NCBI GenBank assembly: GCA_964403325.1
Contig: CAYOFO010000041.1
Location: forward strand, 1-11,398
Direction of reading: 5' to 3'
Source of the DNA: CAZQNF01 sp964403325
GTDB lineage: Bacteria; Patescibacteriota; Patescibacteriia; Magasanikbacterales; GWA2-37-8
DNA length: 11,398 nt
Every line of letters starts with the position of its first letter. Within the stretch, counting starts at the first letter, position 1. The notes under the pieces were generated by a model, which was not told the DNA's origin, did not search any database, and saw only the letters and a list, made by a program, of their open reading frames with translations. The position numbers and the translations under genes are program-made. Shown piece by piece: positions 6,060-11,345 of the stretch.

Positions 6060-6500
6060 ATGGACCTCAATCGTGTCATGATTATCGGACGGCTTACGCG
6101 TGATCCGGAGCTCCGGAGTCTTGCCACCGGTCGTTCGGTTTCCTCATTTTCAGTAGCCACTGGTCGCGCTTGGACTGATGCCAATGGTCAAAAACAAAAA
6201 CAAACCGAATTTCATAATGTTGTGGCCTGGGCAAAATTGGCGGAAATCGCCAGCCAGTATTTGCGCAAAGGGGCAAAAGTATATGTGGAAGGTCGTCTCC
6301 AAACTCGTGATTGGACCGCCCAAGATGGTACCAAACGTACTCGCACCGAAATCGTGGCAGAAAATCTTATTATGCTTGATGCCAAAGGTGCTGTGAATTC
6401 TGGAACTGATGCAGCGCCATCGTTTCAGGATATGAACAATGGCTCACAAAACGATGAAGTCATCGAAGAAGAGATCAAAATTGAAGATATTCCATTTTAA
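6060..6500 (+). CDS. ssb: Single-stranded DNA-binding protein SSB
   Basis: SSB coats single-stranded DNA during replication, recombination and repair. The 146-residue product has the OB-fold signature from the first residue: M-D-L-N-R-V-M-I-I-G-R-L-T-R-D-P-E, then F-S-V-A-T-G-R, T-E-F-H-N-V-V-A-W and K-G-A-K-V-Y-V-E-G-R-L-Q-T-R-D-W (up to about residue 110). A short flexible linker leads to the acidic tip E-D-I-P-F, the docking peptide that recruits repair and replication proteins. The linker is short compared with E. coli SSB (177 residues). It lies between rpsF and rpsR, the arrangement seen in many bacteria. The ATG at 6060 has no Shine-Dalgarno; the preceding 67 bases hold no promoter I can support, so it is probably transcribed from the rpsF promoter. 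Confidence 0.96.
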   Translation: MDLNRVMIIGRLTRDPELRSLATGRSVSSFSVATGRAWTDANGQKQKQTEFHNVVAWAKLAEIASQYLRKGAKVYVEGRLQTRDWTAQDGTKRTRTEIVAENLIMLDAKGAVNSGTDAAPSFQDMNNGSQNDEVIEEEIKIEDIPF

Positions 6501-6515
6501 AAAATTATCTATTTT

Positions 6516-6761
6516 ATGTTTGTTCAAAACAGAAACAACAATAATGCTAAAAAAACTATCGTACGCTCTTGTTATTACTGCATCCATAATACAGCTGTCG
6601 TCGATTACAAAGATGTCGGCACATTGCGCCGGTTTGTTTCTTCTTATATGAAGATCGCTCCGCAGCGCCGCAGTGGACTTTGTTCCAAACACCAGCGCCA
6701 AGTTGCGAGTGCCATCAAACGCGCCCGCCAAGCTTCCATGATGCCATATTTGGCTCGTTAA
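6516..6761 (+). CDS. rpsR: Small ribosomal subunit protein bS18
   Basis: bS18 pairs with bS6 on the 30S platform and contacts 16S rRNA. The 81-residue product shows the family pattern V-D-Y-K-D-V near 29-34, L-R-R-F-V near 37, I-A-P-Q-R-R-S-G near 47 and A-I-K-R-A-R-Q-A near the end, finishing M-P-Y-L. It retains C19-x2-C22 and C56-x2-H59, a spacing suited to binding one zinc ion; many bacterial S18 proteins have lost these residues. The N-terminal ten residues are Asn/Arg-rich. The ATG at 6516 lies 15 bases after the ssb stop, with a T-rich leader and no Shine-Dalgarno. The downstream unknown gene begins 9 bases after its stop. Confidence 0.95.
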   Translation: MFVQNRNNNNAKKTIVRSCYYCIHNTAVVDYKDVGTLRRFVSSYMKIAPQRRSGLCSKHQRQVASAIKRARQASMMPYLAR

Positions 6762-6770
6762 TTATTGAGT

Positions 6771-7112
6771 ATGTCAGAAAGATTGTCAGAAGGTGCTAGA
6801 TTAGGATTTGACGGGCTTTCTTTGGAAGAATTAAAAGCTTTTAAAACACATTTAGATACTATTTCAAGGCTACACGAACAACTTCCTCGATTAATAGAAG
6901 CAATAACACGTTTAATGAAAAAACCGGAATTTAAACTACTTATTCAAGCCGGGAAAGGTCAAGACAATCGAACGGAAGAAGAAAGACGACAAGAAGTCAC
7001 CTTTATCCAGTCTGCGCAAGAATTGGCGCGAGCTTTAACTGAAAATCAAGATTTTAAAAGTTTGGCACAGCTGGTAGACAGCATTCGGTTTGTGGGTGCT
7101 GAAAAGAAATAA
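6771..7112 (+). CDS. Hypothetical protein, 113 residues, last gene of the ribosomal operon
   Basis: I do not recognise this protein. It is predicted almost entirely helical, with hydrophobic spacing suggesting two or three helices (about 18-55 and 72-110) joined by a charged stretch, G-K-G-Q-D-N-R-T-E-E-E-R-R-Q-E, near 62-76. There are no cysteines and no membrane segment. ATG 6771 is chosen over the in-frame TTG at 6765 because it carries the T at -1 common here and lies 9 bases after rpsR. It shares the operon from the 5226 promoter and is closed by the terminator at 7115-7141, so it should be made together with S6, SSB and S18. In E. coli this place after rpsR holds the L9 gene, but the sequence shows no resemblance to L9. 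Confidence 0.75.
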   Translation: MSERLSEGARLGFDGLSLEELKAFKTHLDTISRLHEQLPRLIEAITRLMKKPEFKLLIQAGKGQDNRTEEERRQEVTFIQSAQELARALTENQDFKSLAQLVDSIRFVGAEKK

Positions 7113-7114
7113 TT

Positions 7115-7141
7115 AAAAATCGCCGTTTCGGCGATTTTTTT
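7115..7141 (+). terminator. Rho-independent terminator of the rpsF operon
   Basis: AAAAATCGCCG (7115-7125) and its exact complement (7129-7139) form an 11-bp GC-cored stem with a TTT loop, followed by an uninterrupted T-run to 7141. It lies two bases after the stop of the 113-residue gene and 11 bases before the next start. Confidence 0.92.
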
Positions 7142-7152
7142 AAAAGCATAAT

Positions 7153-7665
7153 ATGTTAGAAACGAGATTTTTACCATCTATTCCTGCCAGTGAGTGTATC
7201 GCTCCAGCAAAAGAAAATTCTCACGAAGTAGTGAGTTTGCTTGCGAATGAACTTGGCACGGCTCTTTTGGGGATGGAAACGGCAAAGTCGTGGCAGAAGC
7301 TACTGTCGTGTGTAGAGGCTATAAATGAGTGTTTTGCGCGCGAGCTTAATGTGCGCTCGGCAGTGACGCTAGAGACAAGCCCAGAAGCTTTGGTAAACAC
7401 AAGAGTTGTTTCTTATTATGATTATCGGCTGCGGTTACAGCAAGAATTGTTGACCTGTCGTAATAAATTGAGTGGTTATGGACGAATGGCCATTTCCCTA
7501 CCCGATTTGCGTATCTTGCTACTACCACAATTGAATCAGATAAATAAGACATGGAACCAATTGATGGCCCAAACCAACCGGCCAGCACCTAATGATGGGC
7601 CGTTTATTCCGCCGCCAGTGGTTACAGCAAGAGGTGTGGTAGCTACTCAGTTTGGGAAATATTGA
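7153..7665 (+). CDS. Hypothetical protein, 170 residues, with PPP motif
   Basis: I do not recognise this protein. Residues 20-145 are predicted mainly helical, with a central A-I-N-E-C-F-A-R-E-L-N segment near 56-66 and R-L-R-L-Q-Q-E-L near 92. The last 30 residues are Pro-rich and likely unstructured, containing R-P-A-P-N-D-G-P and three consecutive prolines at 153-155. Such a PPP run is a classical ribosome-stalling site that needs EF-P, and efp lies about 2 kb downstream. Cysteines (15, 53, 60, 102) have no metal-site spacing. The ATG at 7153 follows the preceding terminator by 11 bases, so its promoter must lie in or before that terminator; none is clear. The gene ends in TGA. Codon use looks similar to its neighbours. 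Confidence 0.65.
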   Translation: MLETRFLPSIPASECIAPAKENSHEVVSLLANELGTALLGMETAKSWQKLLSCVEAINECFARELNVRSAVTLETSPEALVNTRVVSYYDYRLRLQQELLTCRNKLSGYGRMAISLPDLRILLLPQLNQINKTWNQLMAQTNRPAPNDGPFIPPPVVTARGVVATQFGKY

Positions 7666-7700
7666 AAAGGTTTTAAATGGGATAATTTTAGAGAATATAT

Positions 7701-7725
7701 TGGTTTTTTAAACCAGTTTAAAAAC
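7701..7725. repeat. Overlapping inverted repeats upstream of the epmA-like gene
   Basis: TGGTTT (7701-7706) pairs with AAACCA (7710-7715) around TTT. The segment 7703-7713 can alternatively pair with 7716-7725 with one bulged base. There is no following T-run, so this does not look like a terminator. It lies 22-46 bases before the ATG at 7747 and overlaps a weak promoter candidate (TTAAAC at 7708, 18 bases, TAGTTT at 7732). An operator role is possible. Confidence 0.3.
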
Positions 7726-7746
7726 TCTTTGTAGTTTTAATAGGGT

Positions 7747-8790
7747 ATGTCTACCTGGAAACAGCTTAAAGACAATCCACGACTCAAAAAACATTATATC
7801 GACCGAACGGTTGTTTTGCGTTCCATTCGTGAATTTTTTTGGTCGCTGGGTTTTTTAGAAACTGATACTCCGGTTGCAGTAAAATTACCCGGACAAGAGC
7901 CGTATTTGCACCCAATACCGGTTGATTTTCATGATCCGGAGGGAAAATTTGAACGGTTCTACTTGCATACTTCTCCGGAATTTTCACTCAAAAAACTCCT
8001 AGCCGCCGGATTTGAGAAAGTATTTTACATAACCAAATGCTTTCGTGACCGCGAAGAATTTGGTACGGAGTTTGCCACGCACAATACGGAATTTACCATG
8101 ATTGAATGGTACCGGGCCCCCGGAACCCTGGAAAATATTATGGATGATACAGAAGAACTGTTTAAATATGTGGGGAAACAACTGAGTGTAAGTGAGTTGA
8201 TATATAAAAAGGCTCAAATTCCATTTACCTGCAATTGGGACCGGTGGACCATGAAAGAGACGTGGCAAAAATTTTTAGGGGTGAATTTGGATGAATATTT
8301 AGCAATTGATGCTCTAAAAACCCTGGCAGTACGTTTAGGGTATGAAGTATCGCCGAGTGATCAGTACGAAGACGTGTTTTTTAAGATTTTTTTGAACGAA
8401 ATTGAGCCAAAACTGGGGTTTGAACGGCCGGTTTTTATTTATAATTACCCAAAAAGCATGTGTTCGCTCTCGCGAGTTTGTGCGAGCGATAATCGTTATG
8501 CGGAGCGTTTTGAGCTGTATGTGGCTGGGCTCGAACTCGCGAATGCCTTTGGTGAACTTACCGATGCAAGCGAGCAAAACCGGCGACTTGAGGAAGATAA
8601 AGCCTTGCGTAGCAAACTTGGTAAGCCAACCTGGGCGGTTGACCCGGATTTTATTGGGGCCCTTGAGTCTGGGATGCCAAATGCCGGAGGTATTGCCCTC
8701 GGCGTCGACCGTATGGTAGTATTATTTACCGGAGCGCACGGGCTCAATGAAGTGATTTTTGAGACCGTGGCCGAACAATTAGAATTTTAA
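7747..8790 (+). CDS. epmA: EpmA-like EF-P lysyltransferase (class II LysRS paralog)
   Basis: EpmA (also GenX, PoxA, YjeA) is a lysyl-tRNA-synthetase paralog without the anticodon-binding domain. In E. coli it activates (R)-beta-lysine with ATP and attaches it to a lysine of EF-P. The 347-residue product is only the class II catalytic core. Motif 1 lies around residues 20-45 (R-S-I-R-E-F-F-W-S-L-G-F-L-E-T-D-T-P). Motif 2 contains C-F-R-D-R-E at 98-103 and T-E-F-T-M-I-E-W-Y at 114-122. Motif 3 is A-L-G-V-D-R-M at 317-323. The substrate-pocket stretch Y-P-K-S-M-C-S-L-S near 234 and E-L-A-N-A-F-G-E-L near 263-271 are as in EpmA. Length fits the family (325 in E. coli) and excludes full LysRS. The elongation factor P gene lies two genes downstream, supporting the role. 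No EpmB aminomutase gene is in the window, so whether the ligand is alpha- or beta-lysine is open. Confidence 0.88.
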   Translation: MSTWKQLKDNPRLKKHYIDRTVVLRSIREFFWSLGFLETDTPVAVKLPGQEPYLHPIPVDFHDPEGKFERFYLHTSPEFSLKKLLAAGFEKVFYITKCFRDREEFGTEFATHNTEFTMIEWYRAPGTLENIMDDTEELFKYVGKQLSVSELIYKKAQIPFTCNWDRWTMKETWQKFLGVNLDEYLAIDALKTLAVRLGYEVSPSDQYEDVFFKIFLNEIEPKLGFERPVFIYNYPKSMCSLSRVCASDNRYAERFELYVAGLELANAFGELTDASEQNRRLEEDKALRSKLGKPTWAVDPDFIGALESGMPNAGGIALGVDRMVVLFTGAHGLNEVIFETVAEQLEF

Positions 8791-8802
8791 TTTTTGAATA
8801 CT

Positions 8803-9570
8803 ATGTCCGAACAAGAGCGAGGAGTGTCGTTAGAAAAAAGATCTGCCCCTCCTCGAGAAAAAATAAACCGCGAAGAATTGGAAGTAAGGCTAAAAACCGG
8901 AAAATTAGAAAATTTGGATCTGCGGGTAATGGATCTACGTGGGTTAAATTTTGCACAAACAAAATGCATAAACGTAGATATTGGGGAAGCAGATTTGGCC
9001 GAAGTAAACATGAAAGCTTCGGTGTGGGAAGACTGTATTTTTTCAGCTAGAGAACCTTACTATGATGAGGCAAATGAACCTGTTTTTCCGCAAACACAAC
9101 TCAGTGAGACGTCGCTTGTGGGAGCGCATATTGTTTTTACCGAAACCTTGCCTGACCGAGCAAAAAGATTTGCGGCGTTAGCAACAGGTGAAGGGTGGAG
9201 CCTCGGAGAAATGGGTGCGCTGCATAATTGTGTTCTTGCGAACGCAAATTTAAGGGGTCTTGTACTCACAAATGTAGATTTTGGTGGTCAGGAACAGATG
9301 GTGGCACAAGTTGATATGTCTGATTTGAGTGGAGCAATCCTGGAAGGTTGTGGATTGCAAGGTTTAGATTTAAGCCACTCGATTATTAGAAACATTCGTA
9401 TTGTTCGACCGTTTAGTCTAGAGGGTTGTACGATAAACGAAGCGCAGGTCGAAGATTTTTATAACGGCTTAGAGTTAACGGAAACATCTCGTTTGGCATT
9501 GCAAGAAGCAACGGCCACTTATGGAAAAGCTGATGCTTTACAAAAATTATGCGGAATTAACATATTTTAA
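8803..9570 (+). CDS. Pentapeptide-repeat protein, 255 residues
   Basis: The protein contains blocks of the A(D/N)LxX pentapeptide pattern that folds as a right-handed quadrilateral beta-helix. One block covers about residues 35-80 (L-E-N-L-D-L, M-D-L-R-G-L-N-F, V-D-I-G-E-A-D-L-A-E-V-N-M). A second covers 142-200 (N-C-V-L-A-N-A-N-L-R-G-L-V-L, then D-M-S-D-L-S-G-A-I-L, G-L-D-L-S-H-S). Between them lies a charged linker with helix (about 82-138). The first 30 residues are charged and the last 40 helical. There is no signal or membrane segment, so it is cytosolic. Some pentapeptide proteins mimic DNA or bind gyrase (Qnr, MfpA); most have unknown roles. It sits 12 bases after the epmA-like gene and 10 before efp, so it is very likely co-transcribed with both. 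The ATG at 8803 is preferred to the TTG at 8794. Confidence 0.8.
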   Translation: MSEQERGVSLEKRSAPPREKINREELEVRLKTGKLENLDLRVMDLRGLNFAQTKCINVDIGEADLAEVNMKASVWEDCIFSAREPYYDEANEPVFPQTQLSETSLVGAHIVFTETLPDRAKRFAALATGEGWSLGEMGALHNCVLANANLRGLVLTNVDFGGQEQMVAQVDMSDLSGAILEGCGLQGLDLSHSIIRNIRIVRPFSLEGCTINEAQVEDFYNGLELTETSRLALQEATATYGKADALQKLCGINIF

Positions 9571-9580
9571 TTTTGAATTT

Positions 9581-10141
9581 ATGGCTTCAACATCAGATAT
9601 TCGTAAAGGAGCGGTAATTAAACATCAAAATGATTTGTTTGCGGTAGTGGATGCTCAGCACGTTAACCCGGGAAAAGGTGCGGCTTTTGTGCGTACGCGC
9701 ATGAAGAATTTGGGCAACAATAAAGTAATCGAAATTACCTACAAAACATCAGAAACCGTGGATATTGTAAGTGTGCAATTTCAGACCATGCAGTATTTGT
9801 ACAAAACCGGCGACAATTATGCCTTCATGAACATGGCGGACTATAGCCAGATTGAAATGAATGGTGATCTTATTGGTGATGAGGGAAAGTATCTTAAAGA
9901 GGGGATTGATGTGGTAATTGGTTTGTACCAAGAGCTGCCGGTCAGTATTCAACTGCCGAAAAAAATTCAGTATAAAGTGGTGGAAGCGCCACCGGCTGTA
10001 AAAGGTGACAGTGCCAGTGGTAATGTTACCAAGGAAATCGTCCTCGATAATGGTTTGGCCATTCACGCACCGATTTTCATTAAAGAAGGCGAAGAGATTT
10101 TGGTAAATACCGAAACCGGGGAATATTCAGCAAGAGCGTAG
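9581..10141 (+). CDS. efp: Elongation factor P
   Basis: EF-P binds ribosomes stalled at consecutive prolines between the P and E sites and promotes peptide bond formation. The 186-residue product has the three-domain layout of the family. The KOW-like N-domain (about 1-65) begins M-A-S-T-S-D-I-R-K-G and carries the loop V-N-P-G-K-G-A-A-F with K32, the equivalent of the E. coli K34 that EpmA lysylates. Then come the OB domain (about 66-128, with Y-L-Y-K-T-G-D-N-Y-A-F-M) and the C-terminal OB domain with K-G-D-S-A-S-G-N-V-T-K and G-E-E-I-L-V-N-T-E-T-G-E-Y near the end, a family signature. The start at 9581 gives the family N-terminus; an in-frame extension to 9521 would overlap the pentapeptide gene. 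It is third in the run beginning with the epmA-like gene. Confidence 0.97.
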   Translation: MASTSDIRKGAVIKHQNDLFAVVDAQHVNPGKGAAFVRTRMKNLGNNKVIEITYKTSETVDIVSVQFQTMQYLYKTGDNYAFMNMADYSQIEMNGDLIGDEGKYLKEGIDVVIGLYQELPVSIQLPKKIQYKVVEAPPAVKGDSASGNVTKEIVLDNGLAIHAPIFIKEGEEILVNTETGEYSARA

Positions 10142-10148
10142 TTAATTT

Positions 10149-10637
10149 ATGCCCTTAGGTCAAGACTTAGATATACATCGTGATGTGCCGCAAGGTGTTG
10201 GTGCGATTGTTGATTCAATTTCTCGACAAGAAATTGAATATTTTAAATCTATTTTAGATCGAACTCAAATAACCGATGCTCAGAAAGAAAAGATGATGCC
10301 TTTGTTTGAATATTTTTTTGCAAAACTTGGTGCGAAAATTACAGAAGATGATCAAATGGCGAGCAAGCATTTGGATATAAAAATGCAGGAAAGGCTGAAA
10401 GTAAAAATAAGAAAGTTTTTACAAATTTCTTACCCGGATATGGTGTATGCTACGGGGGGTAGCAGTGTTACTTGGGAGATGTTACGAAAAGAAGACGTGG
10501 GAAAATTTCTTCCAGAAAAAGAACCTGAGAAAGGCGACCCAAAAGAAGTATATGAAGAAAATGTGAAACGTTTCGTAGAAAAAATTATTTCTGAAATTAG
10601 TTCAGGTACAATTTCTGAAGCAGATGAAAAACAATAA
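10149..10637 (+). CDS. Hypothetical protein, 162 residues, last gene of the efp operon
   Basis: I do not recognise this protein. It is predicted highly helical and strongly charged: a helix at about 25-65 containing E-Y-F-K-S-I-L-D-R and F-E-Y-F-F-A-K-L-G, another at 68-92 (K-M-Q-E-R-L-K-V-K-I-R-K-F-L), then a loop with Y-A-T-G-G-S-S-V-T-W-E. After an acidic/basic linker K-E-P-E-K-G-D-P-K-E, it ends with a final helix. There are no cysteines, no signal peptide and no membrane segment. It starts 7 bases after the efp stop, so it should be expressed with EF-P, and its stop codon is inside the left arm of the terminator at 10627-10667. A link to EF-P function is suggested only by position. Confidence 0.7.
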   Translation: MPLGQDLDIHRDVPQGVGAIVDSISRQEIEYFKSILDRTQITDAQKEKMMPLFEYFFAKLGAKITEDDQMASKHLDIKMQERLKVKIRKFLQISYPDMVYATGGSSVTWEMLRKEDVGKFLPEKEPEKGDPKEVYEENVKRFVEKIISEISSGTISEADEKQ

Positions 10638-10667
10638 AACCTCCTGGTAGGAGGTTTTATTGTTTTT
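10627..10667. terminator. 18-bp perfect bidirectional terminator
   Basis: Arms 10627-10644 and 10650-10667 are exact reverse complements over 18 bp around the loop TGGTA. A GC-rich apex (CCTCC/GGAGG) sits on an AT-rich base with A5 at one end and T5 at the other, so both strands read as stem plus U-tract. The left arm holds the stop codon of the 10149 gene (10635-10637) and the right arm part of the stop codon of the minus-strand acidic ORF (10666-10668). Confidence 0.92.
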
Positions 10668-10818
10668 AGGTACCTGCTTCATCATCCCAATCATCATCGT
10701 CTTCAGTGCCTTTGGCGGCCTGTTCTTCGTCTGCATCTTCGTCGTCCCAATCATCATCGTCATCCGAGTCATCTGAGGCGAATAAAGAGGTGCTCAGAAG
10801 CGTGTCTTCAAGCATCAT
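10666..10818 (-). CDS. Small, extremely acidic protein, 50 residues
   Basis: The reverse strand encodes an uninterrupted 50-residue ORF starting with two ATG codons (10818 and 10815) and ending in TAA inside the shared terminator. After a short hydrophobic start, M-M-L-E-D-T-L-L-S-T-S-L-F-A-S, it is dominated by acid: 24 of 50 residues are Asp or Glu, with one Lys and no Arg. Two copies of a D-D-D-D-W-D-D-E block lie at residues 20-27 and 40-47, encoded by a 16-base direct repeat exactly 60 bases apart. The T before the ATG and a dedicated terminator argue for a real gene. Possible roles are a nucleic-acid mimic, a chaperone-like acidic tail or a metal buffer; none can be shown. A GGTTCC/TATACA promoter pair upstream is weak. 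Gene or low-complexity accident: I lean to gene. Confidence 0.55.
   Translation of the reverse strand: MMLEDTLLSTSLFASDDSDDDDDWDDEDADEEQAAKGTEDDDDWDDEAGT
10686..10761. repeat. Direct repeat, two 16-bp copies 60 bases apart
   Basis: CCCAATCATCATCGTC occurs at 10686-10701 and again at 10746-10761. The period of 60 bases is exactly 20 codons, so both copies are in the same frame of the minus-strand acidic ORF and encode its two DDDDW blocks. This suggests internal duplication of a module. Confidence 0.7.
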
Positions 10819-10873
10819 ACGTATAAAATGTATAAATATTCACTGGTAATGGGAACCAGAGGTAGGACTAAGT

Positions 10874-11218
10874 TTAAAATACTTGGGGCAGAGCGTCAAG
10901 AGTAGGGCTGTGGAAATAGGTGAGTATGAGCCAGGTGGCACCGATGTGGAGAGTAAAAATAATCAGCAAGGGAATAAAAAAAACTCCTTTTTGCCGTTTG
11001 TGGCGAAAAAATTGTGTGGCCGCGAGTGCTCCCGCCGATCCACCGCAGAACGCCAAGAGCAGGAGGGTTCGTTCGCGCACGCGGCGGTGACCGGTAACGG
11101 CAAAAGATTTATCAGCCCCATACACCCCAAAGGTTAGGGTATTGAGGATAATAAGGTATGCCAAAAAGATGATTTGGCCGACGGATAAAGAGTGGAGAAT
11201 GATAGTAAATAGGTTCAC
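10874..11218 (-). CDS. DUF1294 family membrane protein
   Basis: This small integral membrane protein belongs to the uncharacterised DUF1294 family. The 114 residues show the family signature: a first long hydrophobic segment (about 4-34) ending in V-Y-G-A-D-K, the basic loop G-H-R-R-V-R-E-R-T-L-L-L-L near 43-55, then C-G-G-S-A-G-A-L near 58-65, F-R-H-K near 71-74 and a last hydrophobic segment (about 79-101). Three membrane passes are likely, with basic loops on the cytosolic side. The start is GTG at 11218; no in-frame ATG exists upstream before a stop. A TTGGTT-18-TATAAT promoter lies just upstream on the minus strand. The function of the family is unknown. It is followed after 55 bases by the start of the acidic ORF on the same strand. 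Confidence 0.9.
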   Translation of the reverse strand: MNLFTIILHSLSVGQIIFLAYLIILNTLTFGVYGADKSFAVTGHRRVRERTLLLLAFCGGSAGALAATQFFRHKRQKGVFFIPLLIIFTLHIGATWLILTYFHSPTLDALPQVF

Positions 11219-11230
11219 AGATGAGGAATA

Positions 11231-11259
11231 TTGACTTTTTTTGGTTTGTTTATTATACT
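11231..11259 (+). promoter_or_regulatory. Promoter facing the tRNA-Gly gene
   Basis: TTGACT (11231-11236) and TATACT (11254-11259) are exactly 17 bases apart, close to the sigma70 consensus. Transcription would start near 11266, about 80 bases before the mature tRNA 5' end. No other plus-strand gene starts between here and the tRNA. Confidence 0.65.
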
Positions 11260-11281
11260 AAACTTCGAAATTTAAAACCAA
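11252..11281 (-). promoter_or_regulatory. Promoter of the DUF1294 gene
   Basis: Read on the minus strand, TTGGTT (11281-11276) and the perfect -10 box TATAAT (11257-11252) are 18 bases apart. The predicted leader before the GTG at 11218 is about 27 bases. The -10 box overlaps the -10 box of the plus-strand tRNA promoter by four bases. Confidence 0.6.
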
Positions 11282-11289
11282 CGCAAGTG

Positions 11290-11309
11290 TTATTTACTCA
11301 GGTAAATAA
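11290..11309. repeat. Inverted repeat in the tRNA leader
   Basis: TTATTTAC (11290-11297) and GTAAATAA (11302-11309) are exact reverse complements around TCAG. It lies between the tRNA promoter and the tRNA, about 12 bases upstream of an A7T6 tract (11321-11333). It may be a leader hairpin in the precursor, an operator, or without function. Confidence 0.4.
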
Positions 11310-11345
11310 ACTCCTCGTTCAAAAAAATTTTTTCGTTCGTTCACT

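Noticed and set aside
7663..7734. UGA as sense codon (Gly, as in code 25) extending the 170-residue protein by about 22 plausible residues to the TAG at 7732
   Set aside because: No recognisable gene in the window contains an in-frame UGA despite many glycines, and glycine is always written GGN. The extension also runs through the inverted repeat before epmA. Standard code is simpler.
8496..8747. 83-residue minus-strand ORF inside the epmA-like gene
   Set aside because: It lies entirely within a gene with clear family motifs and shows no homology or start signals.
9521..9580. Upstream extension of efp
   Set aside because: It would overlap the end of the pentapeptide-repeat gene, and the extra 20 residues have no counterpart in EF-P.
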